The notes beneath the pieces are model-generated. The model worked only from the letters and a program-made list of their open reading frames with translations, made no database searches and was not told the DNA's origin. DNA of 59,330 nucleotides from JANQIO01 sp036351375. Its GTDB lineage: Bacteria > Pseudomonadota > Gammaproteobacteria > Pseudomonadales > Halieaceae. Numbering within the stretch: position 1 is the first letter of the stretch; each line of letters begins with the position of its first letter. Below are positions 17,909-26,234 of this stretch, in pieces. A program made the position numbers and the translations under genes. The stretch covers positions 1-59,330 of the forward strand of contig JAZBOY010000086.1 of NCBI GenBank assembly GCA_036351375.1, given 5' to 3'.

Positions 17909-18436
17909 ATGCTGCCTATGATCGACCCTATCGACAAGCCGCAGCAGGCGCTGGTAACGGCGGAAACCCTGCGCTATATCAGGCTTGCTGCAGATCTCTA
18001 CGGGCAGGACTTCGCTGCCGTGCCGGTGGATTTCGATCTCAAGGGTGGCAGTGCCGGCATGTTCAGGGTGCGCAGGCAGGACGCCCGCATTCGCTACAAC
18101 CCCTGGCTGTTCGCCAAATACTTCGAGGAAAACCTCAGCGGTACGGTGCCGCACGAGGTTGCCCACTACATCGTGCACTGCCGCTACGGCCTGCACCGGG
18201 TAAAGCCCCACGGCCCGGAGTGGCTGGCAGTCATGAAGGATTTCGACGCCGACCCCAGTGTCACCGGCGATTTTGACCTGACGGGCATACCTACCAGGGC
18301 CCAGCGACGTTTCCGCTACCACTGCGGCTGCCGCGAACACGCCGTGTCTACCCGGCGCCACAACACCGTACAGCGCGGCCGCGCCCGCTACGAGTGCCGC
18401 CTGTGCCGGAAGGAACTGGTCTACGCCGGCCTCTGA
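17909..18436 (+). CDS. SprT-like zinc metalloprotein
   Basis: A 175-residue SprT-family protein. The metal site HEVAH (His82, Glu83, His86) is followed by HG.EW (HGPEWLAVM), as in SprT/Spartan. The C-terminus forms a small zinc ribbon (YHCGC...YECRLC). Eukaryotic Spartan cleaves DNA-protein crosslinks; the bacterial function is not proven. The ATG at 17909, or the second at 17918, is taken; longer in-frame forms would overlap fhs and add a signal-like stretch unrelated to the family. Its stop overlaps the convergent radical SAM gene by 16 bp. Confidence 0.85.
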   Translation: MLPMIDPIDKPQQALVTAETLRYIRLAADLYGQDFAAVPVDFDLKGGSAGMFRVRRQDARIRYNPWLFAKYFEENLSGTVPHEVAHYIVHCRYGLHRVKPHGPEWLAVMKDFDADPSVTGDFDLTGIPTRAQRRFRYHCGCREHAVSTRRHNTVQRGRARYECRLCRKELVYAGL

Positions 18437-19518
18437 GACGGCGCTGACATGAACCGCAGGGGCTGCCTGCGCGAGCCCCAGTTACCGGGCTCCGCTTCGA
18501 ATACCCCGGGCACCCGAGCCCCGCAGGCCGCGCAGCATCCCTCTGCAGTGAGTCGCCACTGGCCCAGCCGGTAGCCGCTGCGCTCGATCAGCAGTGCGCC
18601 GCACTGATGGCACCAGCTCGAATTACCCCTGGGGTCCTGGACGTTGCCGGTAAACGCGTACTGAACGCCTGCATCCATGGCGATCTCGCGGGCGCGTTCG
18701 AGGCTTGCGGCGGTGGTGCGGGGAATGTCCCGCATCTTCCAGTCCGGGTGAAAGGCGGTAAAGTGCAGCGGTACATCGTGACCCAGCTCCCGCACCACCC
18801 ATTGGCACAGCTCACGCAGCTCGGCATCGGAGTCGTTCTTGCCAGGAATCAGCAGGGTCGTGAGTTCCAGCCAGGTGTCGGTGTCGTGGTAGACATAGGC
18901 AATGGTCTCCAGCACGTCGGCGAGGTGGGCGCCGCACAGTTCGTAGTAGAACTCCTCGGTGAAGGCTTTTAGGTCGATGTTGGCGGCGTCCATCACCGCG
19001 AAAAACTCACGCCGCGGTTCCGGGCAGATGTAGCCGGCGGTGACCGCCACCGACCTGACACCCTGCTCGCGGGCGGCCAGTGCCACATCGATGGCGTACT
19101 CGTGGAAGATCACCGGGTCGTTGTAGGTGTAGGCGATGGAGCGACAGCCCAGTTCCCGCGCCGCCCGCGCCAGCTCGGCGGGCCCCGCAGAGGATGCCAG
19201 CGTGTCCATTTGCCGGGACTTGCTCATGTCCCAGTTCTGGCAGAACTTGCAGGCGAGGTTGCAGCCCGCGGTGCCGAAAGAGAGCACCGGGGTACCGGGC
19301 AGAAAATGCTTGAGCGGCTTCTTCTCGATGGGGTCGACACAGAACCCGCTGGAGCGCCCGTAGGTGGTGAGTACCACCTCGCCGGCCTCGGCGGCGCGAA
19401 CGTAGCACAGCCCCTGCTGCCCATCACGCAGCTTGCAGGCCCGGGGACACAGGTCGCACTGGACCCGCCCATCCCCCAGTGTATGCCAGTACCGTGTTGG
19501 CACGACCGAGGCGTTCAT
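18421..19518 (-). CDS. amrS: AmmeMemoRadiSam system radical SAM enzyme
   Basis: A 365-residue radical SAM protein. The cluster motif CNLACKFC gives Cys86, Cys90 and Cys93. An N-terminal CDLCPRAC...GLC set (Cys21, 24, 28, 38) and two C-terminal CxxC pairs (WCHQC, CCAAC) are typical of AmrS and suggest extra metal sites. The system's chemistry is unknown; AmrS always travels with Memo and AMMECR1 proteins, encoded here by one fused divergent gene 17 bp away. The ATG at 19518 is preferred to a TTG 18 bases upstream because the family usually starts close to the first CxxC. Confidence in family is high. Confidence 0.92.
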   Translation of the reverse strand: MNASVVPTRYWHTLGDGRVQCDLCPRACKLRDGQQGLCYVRAAEAGEVVLTTYGRSSGFCVDPIEKKPLKHFLPGTPVLSFGTAGCNLACKFCQNWDMSKSRQMDTLASSAGPAELARAARELGCRSIAYTYNDPVIFHEYAIDVALAAREQGVRSVAVTAGYICPEPRREFFAVMDAANIDLKAFTEEFYYELCGAHLADVLETIAYVYHDTDTWLELTTLLIPGKNDSDAELRELCQWVVRELGHDVPLHFTAFHPDWKMRDIPRTTAASLERAREIAMDAGVQYAFTGNVQDPRGNSSWCHQCGALLIERSGYRLGQWRLTAEGCCAACGARVPGVFEAEPGNWGSRRQPLRFMSAPSQRPA

Positions 19519-19527
19519 GATGGTCCG

Positions 19528-19537
19528 AGTATACAAT
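19528..19537. promoter_or_regulatory. Candidate shared back-to-back -10 region of the AmmeMemoRadiSam genes
   Basis: The 17-bp gap between the two divergent start codons contains AGTATACAAT. Read one way it offers TATACT, read the other way TACAAT. Both would start transcription within a few bases of the respective ATG, implying very short or absent leaders. -35 matches are poor, so this is tentative. Confidence 0.25.
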
Positions 19538-20930
19538 GACAGCTATGAGCAGCGTGAGACAGGCCGCCGTCGCAGGCCGTTTCTATCCCGCCGATCCATC
19601 GATCCTGCAGCGGGAGGTAGACGCCCTGCTCGCCGCGGCGCAACCGTCGGACCACAGCGGGCAAACCAAAGCGCTGGTGGTGCCCCACGCCGGCCACATC
19701 TACTCCGGGCCGGTCGCCGCCGACGCCTACCGGCTGCTGCAGGAAAGCCAGCAACCGCCTACCCGGGTCATTCTCCTCGGTCCCGCGCACCGGGTGGCGT
19801 TCAAGGGAATCGCAAGCAGCAGCGCCGCGGCATTTCGCACGCCACTGGGTGACATACCGGTGGACCGGGACGCGCTGGCGCGCATCGCTGATCTGCCCGG
19901 CGTACATTGTCGCGACGCCGCCCATGCGCCGGAACACAGCCTGGAAGTGCATTTACCCTTTCTGCAGCGCAGCCTGGGACAGTTCCAGCTGCTGCCGCTG
20001 GTGGTCGGCGATGCCCCCACCGAGCAGGTAGCCGCAGTGATTGAGGCCCTATGGGGCGGCCCCGAGACGCTGCTGGTGATCAGTTCCGATCTCAGCCACT
20101 TCCTGGACTACGATCGCGCTCGGGCCCGCGATGCCAACACCGCCCGGCGTATCGAAGCGCTGGCCACCGACCTGCACGGCGAGGAAGCCTGCGGTTGCCG
20201 GCCACTCAATGGCCTGCTCAGCGTGCTGAAGGCCCGGGGGCTCTCGATCCGCCGGCTGGCCATGAACAATTCCGGTGACACTGCCGGCGACCGCGACCGG
20301 GTCGTCGGCTACGGCGCCTGGTGCGTCACTGAAGCCGACGCTCCAGCCCCCGATGATGAAGACAGCAACGACGAGAGCCTGGGCCTGGCGCAGCGCCAGC
20401 AGCTACTACACGCGGCGCGGCTCGCCATCGGCCATACACTGGCGGGACAGGGCAATCTCGACATCCGCATGCAACAGTACGACTCTGCCCTACACGTCGA
20501 GCGCGCCAGCTTCGTCACCTTGAACCTGGAAGGCTCCCTGCGCGGATGTATCGGTAGCCTCACCGCCACCCGGCCGCTGCTGGTGGACGTCTTGCACAAC
20601 GCGACAGCGGCCGCCTTCAGGGACCGGCGCTTCAAGCCGCTTACCGCAGGGGAATACACGCAGATGGAACTGCATATTTCGGTGCTGAGCCCTGCCCGGC
20701 CGCTAGCGGTCAGTTCCCGCGCCGAGCTGCTGGAACGGCTCACGCCCGGCGTGCACGGGCTGGTACTTTCCGAGGCCGGCAAGCGCGCCGCGTATCTGCC
20801 CAGCGTCTGGGCCAAGCTTCCCGACCCGGACCATTTCCTCGGTGAGCTGCGGGCCAAGGCCGGCCTGCCGCGCGAAGGCTGGTCTGCAGATACCAAAGTA
20901 TCCATCTACACCACCGAGGAGTTCAGCTGA
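19536..20930 (+). CDS. AmmeMemoRadiSam protein B-A fusion (Memo + AMMECR1)
   Basis: A 464-residue fusion. Residues about 5-270 are a Memo/dioxygenase-like domain (AAVAGRFYPADPS, VVPHAGHIYSG, HSLEVHLPFLQ, SSDLSHFLDY), with histidines where the family binds a metal. Residues about 285-464 are an AMMECR1 domain with its signature LRGCIGS and KVSIYTTEEF end. In many genomes these are separate genes; the fusion supports a physical complex with the divergent radical SAM enzyme AmrS. The biochemical role is not established. Starts at 19536 or 19545 are both possible, the second giving the more usual Memo N-terminus. Confidence 0.93.
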   Translation: MTAMSSVRQAAVAGRFYPADPSILQREVDALLAAAQPSDHSGQTKALVVPHAGHIYSGPVAADAYRLLQESQQPPTRVILLGPAHRVAFKGIASSSAAAFRTPLGDIPVDRDALARIADLPGVHCRDAAHAPEHSLEVHLPFLQRSLGQFQLLPLVVGDAPTEQVAAVIEALWGGPETLLVISSDLSHFLDYDRARARDANTARRIEALATDLHGEEACGCRPLNGLLSVLKARGLSIRRLAMNNSGDTAGDRDRVVGYGAWCVTEADAPAPDDEDSNDESLGLAQRQQLLHAARLAIGHTLAGQGNLDIRMQQYDSALHVERASFVTLNLEGSLRGCIGSLTATRPLLVDVLHNATAAAFRDRRFKPLTAGEYTQMELHISVLSPARPLAVSSRAELLERLTPGVHGLVLSEAGKRAAYLPSVWAKLPDPDHFLGELRAKAGLPREGWSADTKVSIYTTEEFS

Positions 20931-20943
20931 GCGCTGCGTGCGG

Positions 20944-20986
20944 CCTGACGCAGGTCAGGAATTCCCGCCCCGGACACTGCTATATT
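20944..20986 (+). promoter_or_regulatory. Hairpin and extended -10 element before nfeD
   Basis: CCTGAC-gcag-GTCAGG (20944-20959) is a perfect small hairpin after the Memo fusion stop. It is followed by TGCTATATT, an extended -10 match with TATATT at 20981-20986. Transcription would begin at about the A of the nfeD ATG. No clear -35 or Shine-Dalgarno is present. Confidence 0.35.
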
Positions 20987-20992
20987 TAAGTC

Positions 20993-22339
20993 ATGAGCTG
21001 TCGATTCTCGGTTGTGCGCAGGCTCGCCGTAGCCCTGCTGGCCGCCGTCATGCTATGGCCGGGGGTAAGCCTTGGCCAAGCGGAGCCACCGCTGGATGCA
21101 ATCTGGGTCATGGACCTGGACGGAGCGGTCGGGCCCGCCACCAGCGACTACCTGGTACGCGGCCTGGAACGCGCCCGCGATGCCGAAGCGCGACTGGTGG
21201 TCATCCGCATGAACACCCCGGGCGGTCTTGACGGCGCCATGCGCGACATTATCGAAGCCATTCTCGCCTCACCGGTACCGGTAGCCAGCTACGTCGCGCC
21301 CCAGGGGGCTCGCGCGGCCAGTGCCGGCACCTACATCCTCTACGCCTCGCATATTGCCGCCATGGCACCTGCCACCAATCTCGGCGCCGCCACCCCGGTG
21401 CCGCTGGGGGCGCCCTCACCGCCCGGCGGCAATGATGAAACCGGCAGCGAGGAAGCCCAGCCGGAGGAAGGCGGCGCCATAAACCGCAAGATGGTCAATG
21501 ATGCCGCTGCCTATATCCGTGGCCTGGCGGCCCTGCGTGGTCGCAACAGTGAGTGGGCGGAACTGGCCGTGCGCGACGCGGCAAGCCTGTCGGCACAGGA
21601 AGCGCTGGCCGAGAACGTGATCGACCTGGTCGCCAATAATCTGCAGGACCTGCTGGCACAGTCGGAGGGCAGGACCGTGACCGTCAACGGCGAGGAGCGG
21701 GTGCTGGCGCTTACCGGCGCCCCCCTGTTCCAGGCGGCGCCGGACTGGCGCACGGAGTTCCTCAGCATCATCACCAATCCCAGCCTGGTGTTGATCCTCG
21801 GGATGATCGGCTTCTACGGCATCATCCTGGAGTTCTACAACCCGGGCTCGCTGGTACCCGGCACGGTGGGGGTCATCTGCCTGTTGCTGGCCGGCTATGC
21901 GCTGCAGCTTTTGCCGGTGAACTACGCGGGCCTCGCGCTACTGGTGCTGGGCATTGCCCTGATGGTCGCCGAGGCAGTGTCGCCCAGTTTCGGCATTCTC
22001 GGTGCCGGTGGGCTGGCGGCGTTCATGTTCGGTGGCATCATCCTCTTCGATACCGAAGTGGAAGCTTTCAAAGTGGGCTGGCCGCTGCTCGCCGCCGTCG
22101 GGGTCACCGGTGCGGCCTTCATCATCGTCACGGTTTCGATTGCCATGCGCATGCGCCACCAGGCGGTCACCACCGGCGTGGAGCAGATGATCGGCTGCCG
22201 CGCGGTGGCGTTGGACGAACGCCAGGTACGAGCCAGCGGTGAGATCTGGGAGGCCCGCTGCGGCGACCCCCTGAATGCCGGTGACCGGGTGGTGGTGCGC
22301 GCCATCGACGGACTCAAACTAGTTGTGGAGAAGGAGTAA
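20993..22339 (+). CDS. nfeD: NfeD-family membrane-bound serine protease
   Basis: A 448-residue long-form NfeD. A signal peptide (about 1-28) is followed by a ClpP-like protease domain with MNTPGG, the nucleophile in GARAASAGTY (Ser110) and the general base Lys166 in RKMVNDAAAYIR. Four or five transmembrane helices (about 255-385) follow, and then a C-terminal OB-fold NfeD domain. The archaeal homologue PH1510 cleaves the C-terminus of its partner stomatin with a Ser-Lys dyad. The gene overlaps the slipin gene by one base (TAATG), so the two are translationally coupled. The start lacks a Shine-Dalgarno sequence. Confidence 0.93.
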   Translation: MSCRFSVVRRLAVALLAAVMLWPGVSLGQAEPPLDAIWVMDLDGAVGPATSDYLVRGLERARDAEARLVVIRMNTPGGLDGAMRDIIEAILASPVPVASYVAPQGARAASAGTYILYASHIAAMAPATNLGAATPVPLGAPSPPGGNDETGSEEAQPEEGGAINRKMVNDAAAYIRGLAALRGRNSEWAELAVRDAASLSAQEALAENVIDLVANNLQDLLAQSEGRTVTVNGEERVLALTGAPLFQAAPDWRTEFLSIITNPSLVLILGMIGFYGIILEFYNPGSLVPGTVGVICLLLAGYALQLLPVNYAGLALLVLGIALMVAEAVSPSFGILGAGGLAAFMFGGIILFDTEVEAFKVGWPLLAAVGVTGAAFIIVTVSIAMRMRHQAVTTGVEQMIGCRAVALDERQVRASGEIWEARCGDPLNAGDRVVVRAIDGLKLVVEKE

Positions 22340-23094
22340 TGCCCATGGACCTGTACTGGCCGGTGATCCTGTTTTTCGTTATCGGGATTATTTTCTACAC
22401 CTTCCGCATCCTGCGGGAATACGAGCGTGGCGTGATCTTCTTCCTGGGCCGATTCCAGACCGTGAAGGGCCCCGGCCTGATCATCGTGGTGCCGGGAATC
22501 CAGCAGATGGTGAAGGTGGACCTGCGCACCCTGGTTTACGACGTTCCCACCCAGGACGTGATTTCCCGGGACAACGTGTCAGTGAAAGTGAGCGCGGTGA
22601 TTTACTTCCGGGTGGTGGACCCGGAACGCGCCATCATCAACGTCGAGGACTTCTTTGAGGCCACGGCCCAGCTGGCGCAGACTACCCTGCGTTCGATTCT
22701 CGGCCAGCACGAGCTGGACGACATGCTGGCCCAGCGCGACAAGCTCAACCAGGGCATCCAGGTGCTGCTGGATGAACAGACCGAGTCCTGGGGCATCAAG
22801 GTGATCAACGTCGAGATCAAGCACGTGGACCTCGACGAGAGCATGATTCGCGCCATAGCCAAACAGGCCGAGGCGGAGCGGGAGCGGCGCGCCAAGGTGA
22901 TTCACGCCGAGGGTGAGATGCAGGCCTCAGCGAAGCTGCTGGAAGCGGCGGAAACCCTCTCCAAGCAGAGCCAGGCCCTGCAGTTGCGCTATATGCAGAC
23001 GCTCACCGAGCTGTCCCGGGACCGCAGTTCCATGATCGTGTTCCCGCTGCCCATCGACCTGATCGACAACCTTATGAAGAAGGGGAAGGAGTAG
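22339..23094 (+). CDS. Slipin (stomatin/prohibitin family) membrane protein
   Basis: A 251-residue SPFH protein. The N-terminal hydrophobic anchor (about 3-22) is followed by the stomatin core with YERGVIFFLGRF, PGIQQMVKVDLRT and QTTLRSILGQHELD. A charged coiled-coil region (AKQAEAERERRAKVIHAEGE) leads to the C-terminal hydrophobic stretch. It forms oligomeric scaffolds in the inner membrane and is the presumed partner and substrate of NfeD. The last 23 bp overlap a convergent membrane-protein gene. Confidence 0.93.
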   Translation: MPMDLYWPVILFFVIGIIFYTFRILREYERGVIFFLGRFQTVKGPGLIIVVPGIQQMVKVDLRTLVYDVPTQDVISRDNVSVKVSAVIYFRVVDPERAIINVEDFFEATAQLAQTTLRSILGQHELDDMLAQRDKLNQGIQVLLDEQTESWGIKVINVEIKHVDLDESMIRAIAKQAEAERERRAKVIHAEGEMQASAKLLEAAETLSKQSQALQLRYMQTLTELSRDRSSMIVFPLPIDLIDNLMKKGKE

Positions 23095-23470
23095 GCGCCG
23101 GCCGCAGCAACAGGCGCCAGGAGAGGAACAGCAGGCAGAACGCCTCGTAGCTCATGGCGAATACCGTGTAGCTGCTGAAGTCGCCGTGCATCAGCCCGAG
23201 GCTGACCCGTACCACCGCCAGGCCGGCAAAGATAAACAGCAGGGTGTAAAGAGCCACCTGTTCGAGGTGCTTGCGGAACAGGCCCATCAGGCACAGCACT
23301 CCGACCGCCACCTGCAGGCCGCCGTACATGGCCTGCAGTTCGATGGTGCCAGTCATACTGGTGGCCGATACGCCCGCCGCCCCCGCCAGCATCCCGGGGT
23401 CTACCAGGCAGTAAAGCCCATAGGGTATGAACAGCAGGGCCTGTAGCCCCAGAAATGCCCGCGCGATCAT
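23072..23470 (-). CDS. Small four-helix membrane protein (DUF4345-like)
   Basis: A 132-residue integral membrane protein with four predicted helices (about 5-25, 45-62, 70-90, 100-122). The layout and the LQAMYGGLQVAVGVLCLMGL segment resemble DUF4345 proteins of unknown function. Its start overlaps the stop of the MaoC-like gene by 4 bp (ATGA type), so it is in the same minus-strand operon as the MaoC-like and DUF1145-like genes. Its 3' end overlaps the slipin gene. No catalytic residues are recognisable. Confidence 0.75.
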   Translation of the reverse strand: MIARAFLGLQALLFIPYGLYCLVDPGMLAGAAGVSATSMTGTIELQAMYGGLQVAVGVLCLMGLFRKHLEQVALYTLLFIFAGLAVVRVSLGLMHGDFSSYTVFAMSYEAFCLLFLSWRLLLRPAPTPSPSS

Positions 23471-24285
23471 TCATTCGCCTCCGCAGTCATGGCCACTACC
23501 CCATCCGGGCGGTAGGCCGTCAATGAAATCTGTCCGTCACCGAGTTCTCCCCGCAGGCGCAGCCGGTCGCCACAGTAAAGCGGCGCCCTGGCGCGAAAGG
23601 CGAAGCGGCTGATGCCCGGGTTGGCCTCTCCGGCCAGCCCCGCCAGCAGCAGCGCCGTGAGCGGCCCATGCACCACCGGGCCCGGGTAGCGCTCGACGTC
23701 CCGGGCGTAGTCGGCGTCGTAGTGGATACGGTGGCCGTTGAAAGTCAGTGCAGAAAACCTGAACAGCAATACCGGGTCGGTATCGAGCTCGAGGCTGAGA
23801 TCGGCCTCAGGCACCGGCAGCAGATCCCCATCATGTGGCGTCTCGGGCCTGGCATCCCGAGCCGGCAGGTACATGAAGTCGCGCTCTTCCTCGATGCACA
23901 ATTCCTCGCGCTGGTAATAGCGGTAGCCGACTTTCAGCAGGGTCATGGGCCCCGCACTGCCCTGCTTCTGCTCGCTGCCAAGAATACTTTCCACCATCCG
24001 CGCCGGGGTCTGCAGCTGCAGCCTGCGGTGAAGCTGGCAGCGCGCGCCAACGAACATGCGGCGCGGCTGGGGAATCTCGGGGAAGAAGCTGCCGGTGCGC
24101 GCGTGCCCGTCCGGGCCCTGGGTCGAGCGGGCCGGCGTCTCCAGGAAGTACAGCCAGTGCCATAGCAGGGGCAGCCCTAGAGACGGTGGGGACCCGGGAA
24201 GGTCGAGGCTGGCGTGGAGCGCCGCTGCGGGCCAGGGGTCGAGCAGCGATCTGAACTCCCGCCGGGCGTCAGGCAGTGCGCTCAC
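23467..24285 (-). CDS. MaoC-type / FAS1-like dehydratase (mesaconyl-C4-CoA hydratase-like)
   Basis: A 272-residue double hot-dog protein. The N-terminal half resembles the FAS1-like dehydratase domain, and the C-terminal half has the MaoC-style core FSALTFNGHRIHYDADYARDVERYPG. The HRIHYD stretch carries the catalytic Asp/His-type residues and GPLTALLL follows. Relatives include mesaconyl-C4-CoA hydratase, itaconyl-CoA hydratase and mitochondrial HTD2. It would hydrate or dehydrate a CoA- or ACP-bound acid. It overlaps the DUF1145 gene upstream by 17 bp and is divergent from the 4-hydroxybutyryl-CoA dehydratase-like gene, so a shared C4-dicarboxylate or butyrate context is possible. Confidence 0.82.
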   Translation of the reverse strand: MSALPDARREFRSLLDPWPAAALHASLDLPGSPPSLGLPLLWHWLYFLETPARSTQGPDGHARTGSFFPEIPQPRRMFVGARCQLHRRLQLQTPARMVESILGSEQKQGSAGPMTLLKVGYRYYQREELCIEEERDFMYLPARDARPETPHDGDLLPVPEADLSLELDTDPVLLFRFSALTFNGHRIHYDADYARDVERYPGPVVHGPLTALLLAGLAGEANPGISRFAFRARAPLYCGDRLRLRGELGDGQISLTAYRPDGVVAMTAEANE

Positions 24286-24541
24286 CGTGGCTGAGGATCG
24301 ACTCTTTCATCTGGAACATGTGAAAAACACCGAACAGCAACACATTCAGGGTATGCCAGGCGGGGTGGCCCGGTGCCTCTGCAATGGTCTTGCGGAACAG
24401 CACGCACTCCACGGCGTGGGCGATAGCCAGCGCCACGAGGATGCCGGTGGAAAAGTTGGCTTCCAGGGTCAGGGGTCGGGTGATGGCCACATAGGCCAGG
24501 AAGCTGTATAAAATAAGCGCAAACAGTTTGATGGCGATCAC
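24269..24541 (-). CDS. Small membrane protein, DUF1145 (YhhL-like)
   Basis: A 90-residue protein with two or three hydrophobic helices (MIAIKLFALILYSFLAYVAI at the N-terminus, GILVALAIAHAVECVLF in the middle, HTLNVLLFGVFHM near the end). The pattern, including the AHxxE segment, fits the DUF1145/YhhL family of unknown function. It is the first gene of a three-gene minus-strand operon; its stop lies inside the start of the MaoC-like gene. The 104-bp spacer to the divergent gene at 24646 must hold both promoters. Confidence 0.7.
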   Translation of the reverse strand: MIAIKLFALILYSFLAYVAITRPLTLEANFSTGILVALAIAHAVECVLFRKTIAEAPGHPAWHTLNVLLFGVFHMFQMKESILSHGERTA

Positions 24542-24645
24542 AGCGACAGGCCTTTATTGTTTTTGGCAGGTTGTTTCGAGTGTCGCCTCCAGTGTAGCAG
24601 GCTGCATCAGCCCGGCAGAACCTCGCGGCCAGGAGATATAACAAC

Positions 24646-26199
24646 ATGAGCGAGCACAGCGCCAGTGTCACCCCACTTCCCACCGACGCGGGCCTTGACC
24701 CCACCGCCGGCGCCGAGGCGCGTTGGGCCCTGTTCCAGCAGCCACTGGTCAGCGCAGACGACTACATCGAGAGCCTGCGCGGTCGCGGGGTGAAGGTTTA
24801 CCTGTTCGGCGAACAGGTCGAGGAGCCGGTCGATCACCCCATGATCCGCCCCTCGATCAATGCACTGGCCGCCTCCTACCAGCTGGCCCAGGATGACCCC
24901 GAGCTGGCCAGCGCCGAGTCGCCCTATACCGGCACCCGGGTCAATCGCTTCCTGCATATTCCCACCAGCCCGCAAGACCTGGTGAACAAGAACCGTATGC
25001 AGCGTCGCATGGGCCAGATTACAGGCACCTGCTTCCAGCGCTGTGCCGGCCTCGACTGCATTTCGGTCATGCACTCGCTGACCTACGACATCGACCAGGC
25101 CCATGGCACCGAGTACCACAGCCGCTTCCTCAAGCTGCTGGAGGGCCTGCAGCGCCACAACCTGATCATCGCCGCGGGCATGACAGACCCCAAGGGTGAC
25201 CGCAGCAAGGCACCCCACGAGCAGGCCGACCCGGAGATGTTCATGCGGGTGGTGGACCGCGACGAGCGCGGGCTGTACGTCTCCGGCGCCAAGGCGCATA
25301 TGACCGGTGGGCTCAACTCCCACTGGGTGATGGTGATGCCCACCATGCGCCTGTCAGAGGCGGACCGTGACTACGCGGTGATCGGCGCAGTACCCCTGCA
25401 GACCCCGGGTTTAAGCTTCATCTACGGTCGCCAGTCCTGCGACACCCGCGCCATGGAAGGTGGCGAGATCGACCAGGGCAACGCCCGCTACTCGGGCCAG
25501 GAAGTGCTGGTGGTGTTCGACCGCGTGTTCATCCCCTGGGAACATGTGTTCATGGACGGCGAGTGGGAGTTTGCCAGCCTGCTGGTGGAGCGCTTCACCG
25601 ACTATCACCGCGCCAGCTATGTCTGCAAAACGGGCCTGGGCGACGTGATGGTGGGGGCCGCCGCCACCATCGCCGAGTACAACGGCGTGGAGTCCGCCTC
25701 CCATATCAAGGACAAGCTGGTGGAGATGGTGCACCTCAACGAGACCATCTACTCCTCCGGGATCGCCTCCTCCCACCAGGCCTACGCGCTGCCCTCGGGT
25801 GCGTGGATCAATGACGGCATGCTCTCCAACGTCTGCAAGCACAACGTCACGAGGTTCCCCTACGAGATTTCCAGGCTGGCCCAGGACCTGGCCGGGGGCC
25901 TGATGGTCACCCTGCCCTCGGAGAAGGATTTTGAATCCAGCGATACCGGCGAACTGCTGGAGCGCTTCTTCAAGGGCCGCGACGACATTCCCACCGAGGA
26001 CCGGGTGCGAATCCTGCGCCTGATCGAGAACATGACCCTGGGCAGGAATGCTGTGGGCTACCTCACAGAATCCCTGCACGGGGCTGGTTCGCCGCAGGCC
26101 CAGCGCATACAAATATTGCGCAATATGAACGTGGATGATAAAAAGCGCCACGCTCGCAAGCTGGCAGGCATCATCGCCACCGACGCGGACGCCACCTGA
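24646..26199 (+). CDS. 4-hydroxybutyryl-CoA dehydratase / vinylacetyl-CoA isomerase-like (HpaB family)
   Basis: A 517-residue flavoprotein of the 4-hydroxyphenylacetate 3-hydroxylase fold. It matches the clostridial radical dehydratase AbfD throughout, as I recall that sequence: VDHPMIRPSIN, CFQRC (Cys129, Cys133), MTDPKGDRS, GAKAH, IYGRQSCDTR and LHGAGSPQAQRI. AbfD holds a [4Fe-4S] cluster through two cysteines here, one histidine and one cysteine; the equivalents are His321 and Cys327, with Tyr325 kept. AbfD has one more residue between the Tyr and Cys. The enzyme would turn 4-hydroxybutyryl-CoA into crotonyl-CoA. AGGAG precedes the ATG. Function is likely but not certain in an aerobe. Confidence 0.8.
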   Translation: MSEHSASVTPLPTDAGLDPTAGAEARWALFQQPLVSADDYIESLRGRGVKVYLFGEQVEEPVDHPMIRPSINALAASYQLAQDDPELASAESPYTGTRVNRFLHIPTSPQDLVNKNRMQRRMGQITGTCFQRCAGLDCISVMHSLTYDIDQAHGTEYHSRFLKLLEGLQRHNLIIAAGMTDPKGDRSKAPHEQADPEMFMRVVDRDERGLYVSGAKAHMTGGLNSHWVMVMPTMRLSEADRDYAVIGAVPLQTPGLSFIYGRQSCDTRAMEGGEIDQGNARYSGQEVLVVFDRVFIPWEHVFMDGEWEFASLLVERFTDYHRASYVCKTGLGDVMVGAAATIAEYNGVESASHIKDKLVEMVHLNETIYSSGIASSHQAYALPSGAWINDGMLSNVCKHNVTRFPYEISRLAQDLAGGLMVTLPSEKDFESSDTGELLERFFKGRDDIPTEDRVRILRLIENMTLGRNAVGYLTESLHGAGSPQAQRIQILRNMNVDDKKRHARKLAGIIATDADAT

Positions 26200-26234
26200 G
26201 TATCCCCCACTAGACAAACAGCGAGGAACACGCC

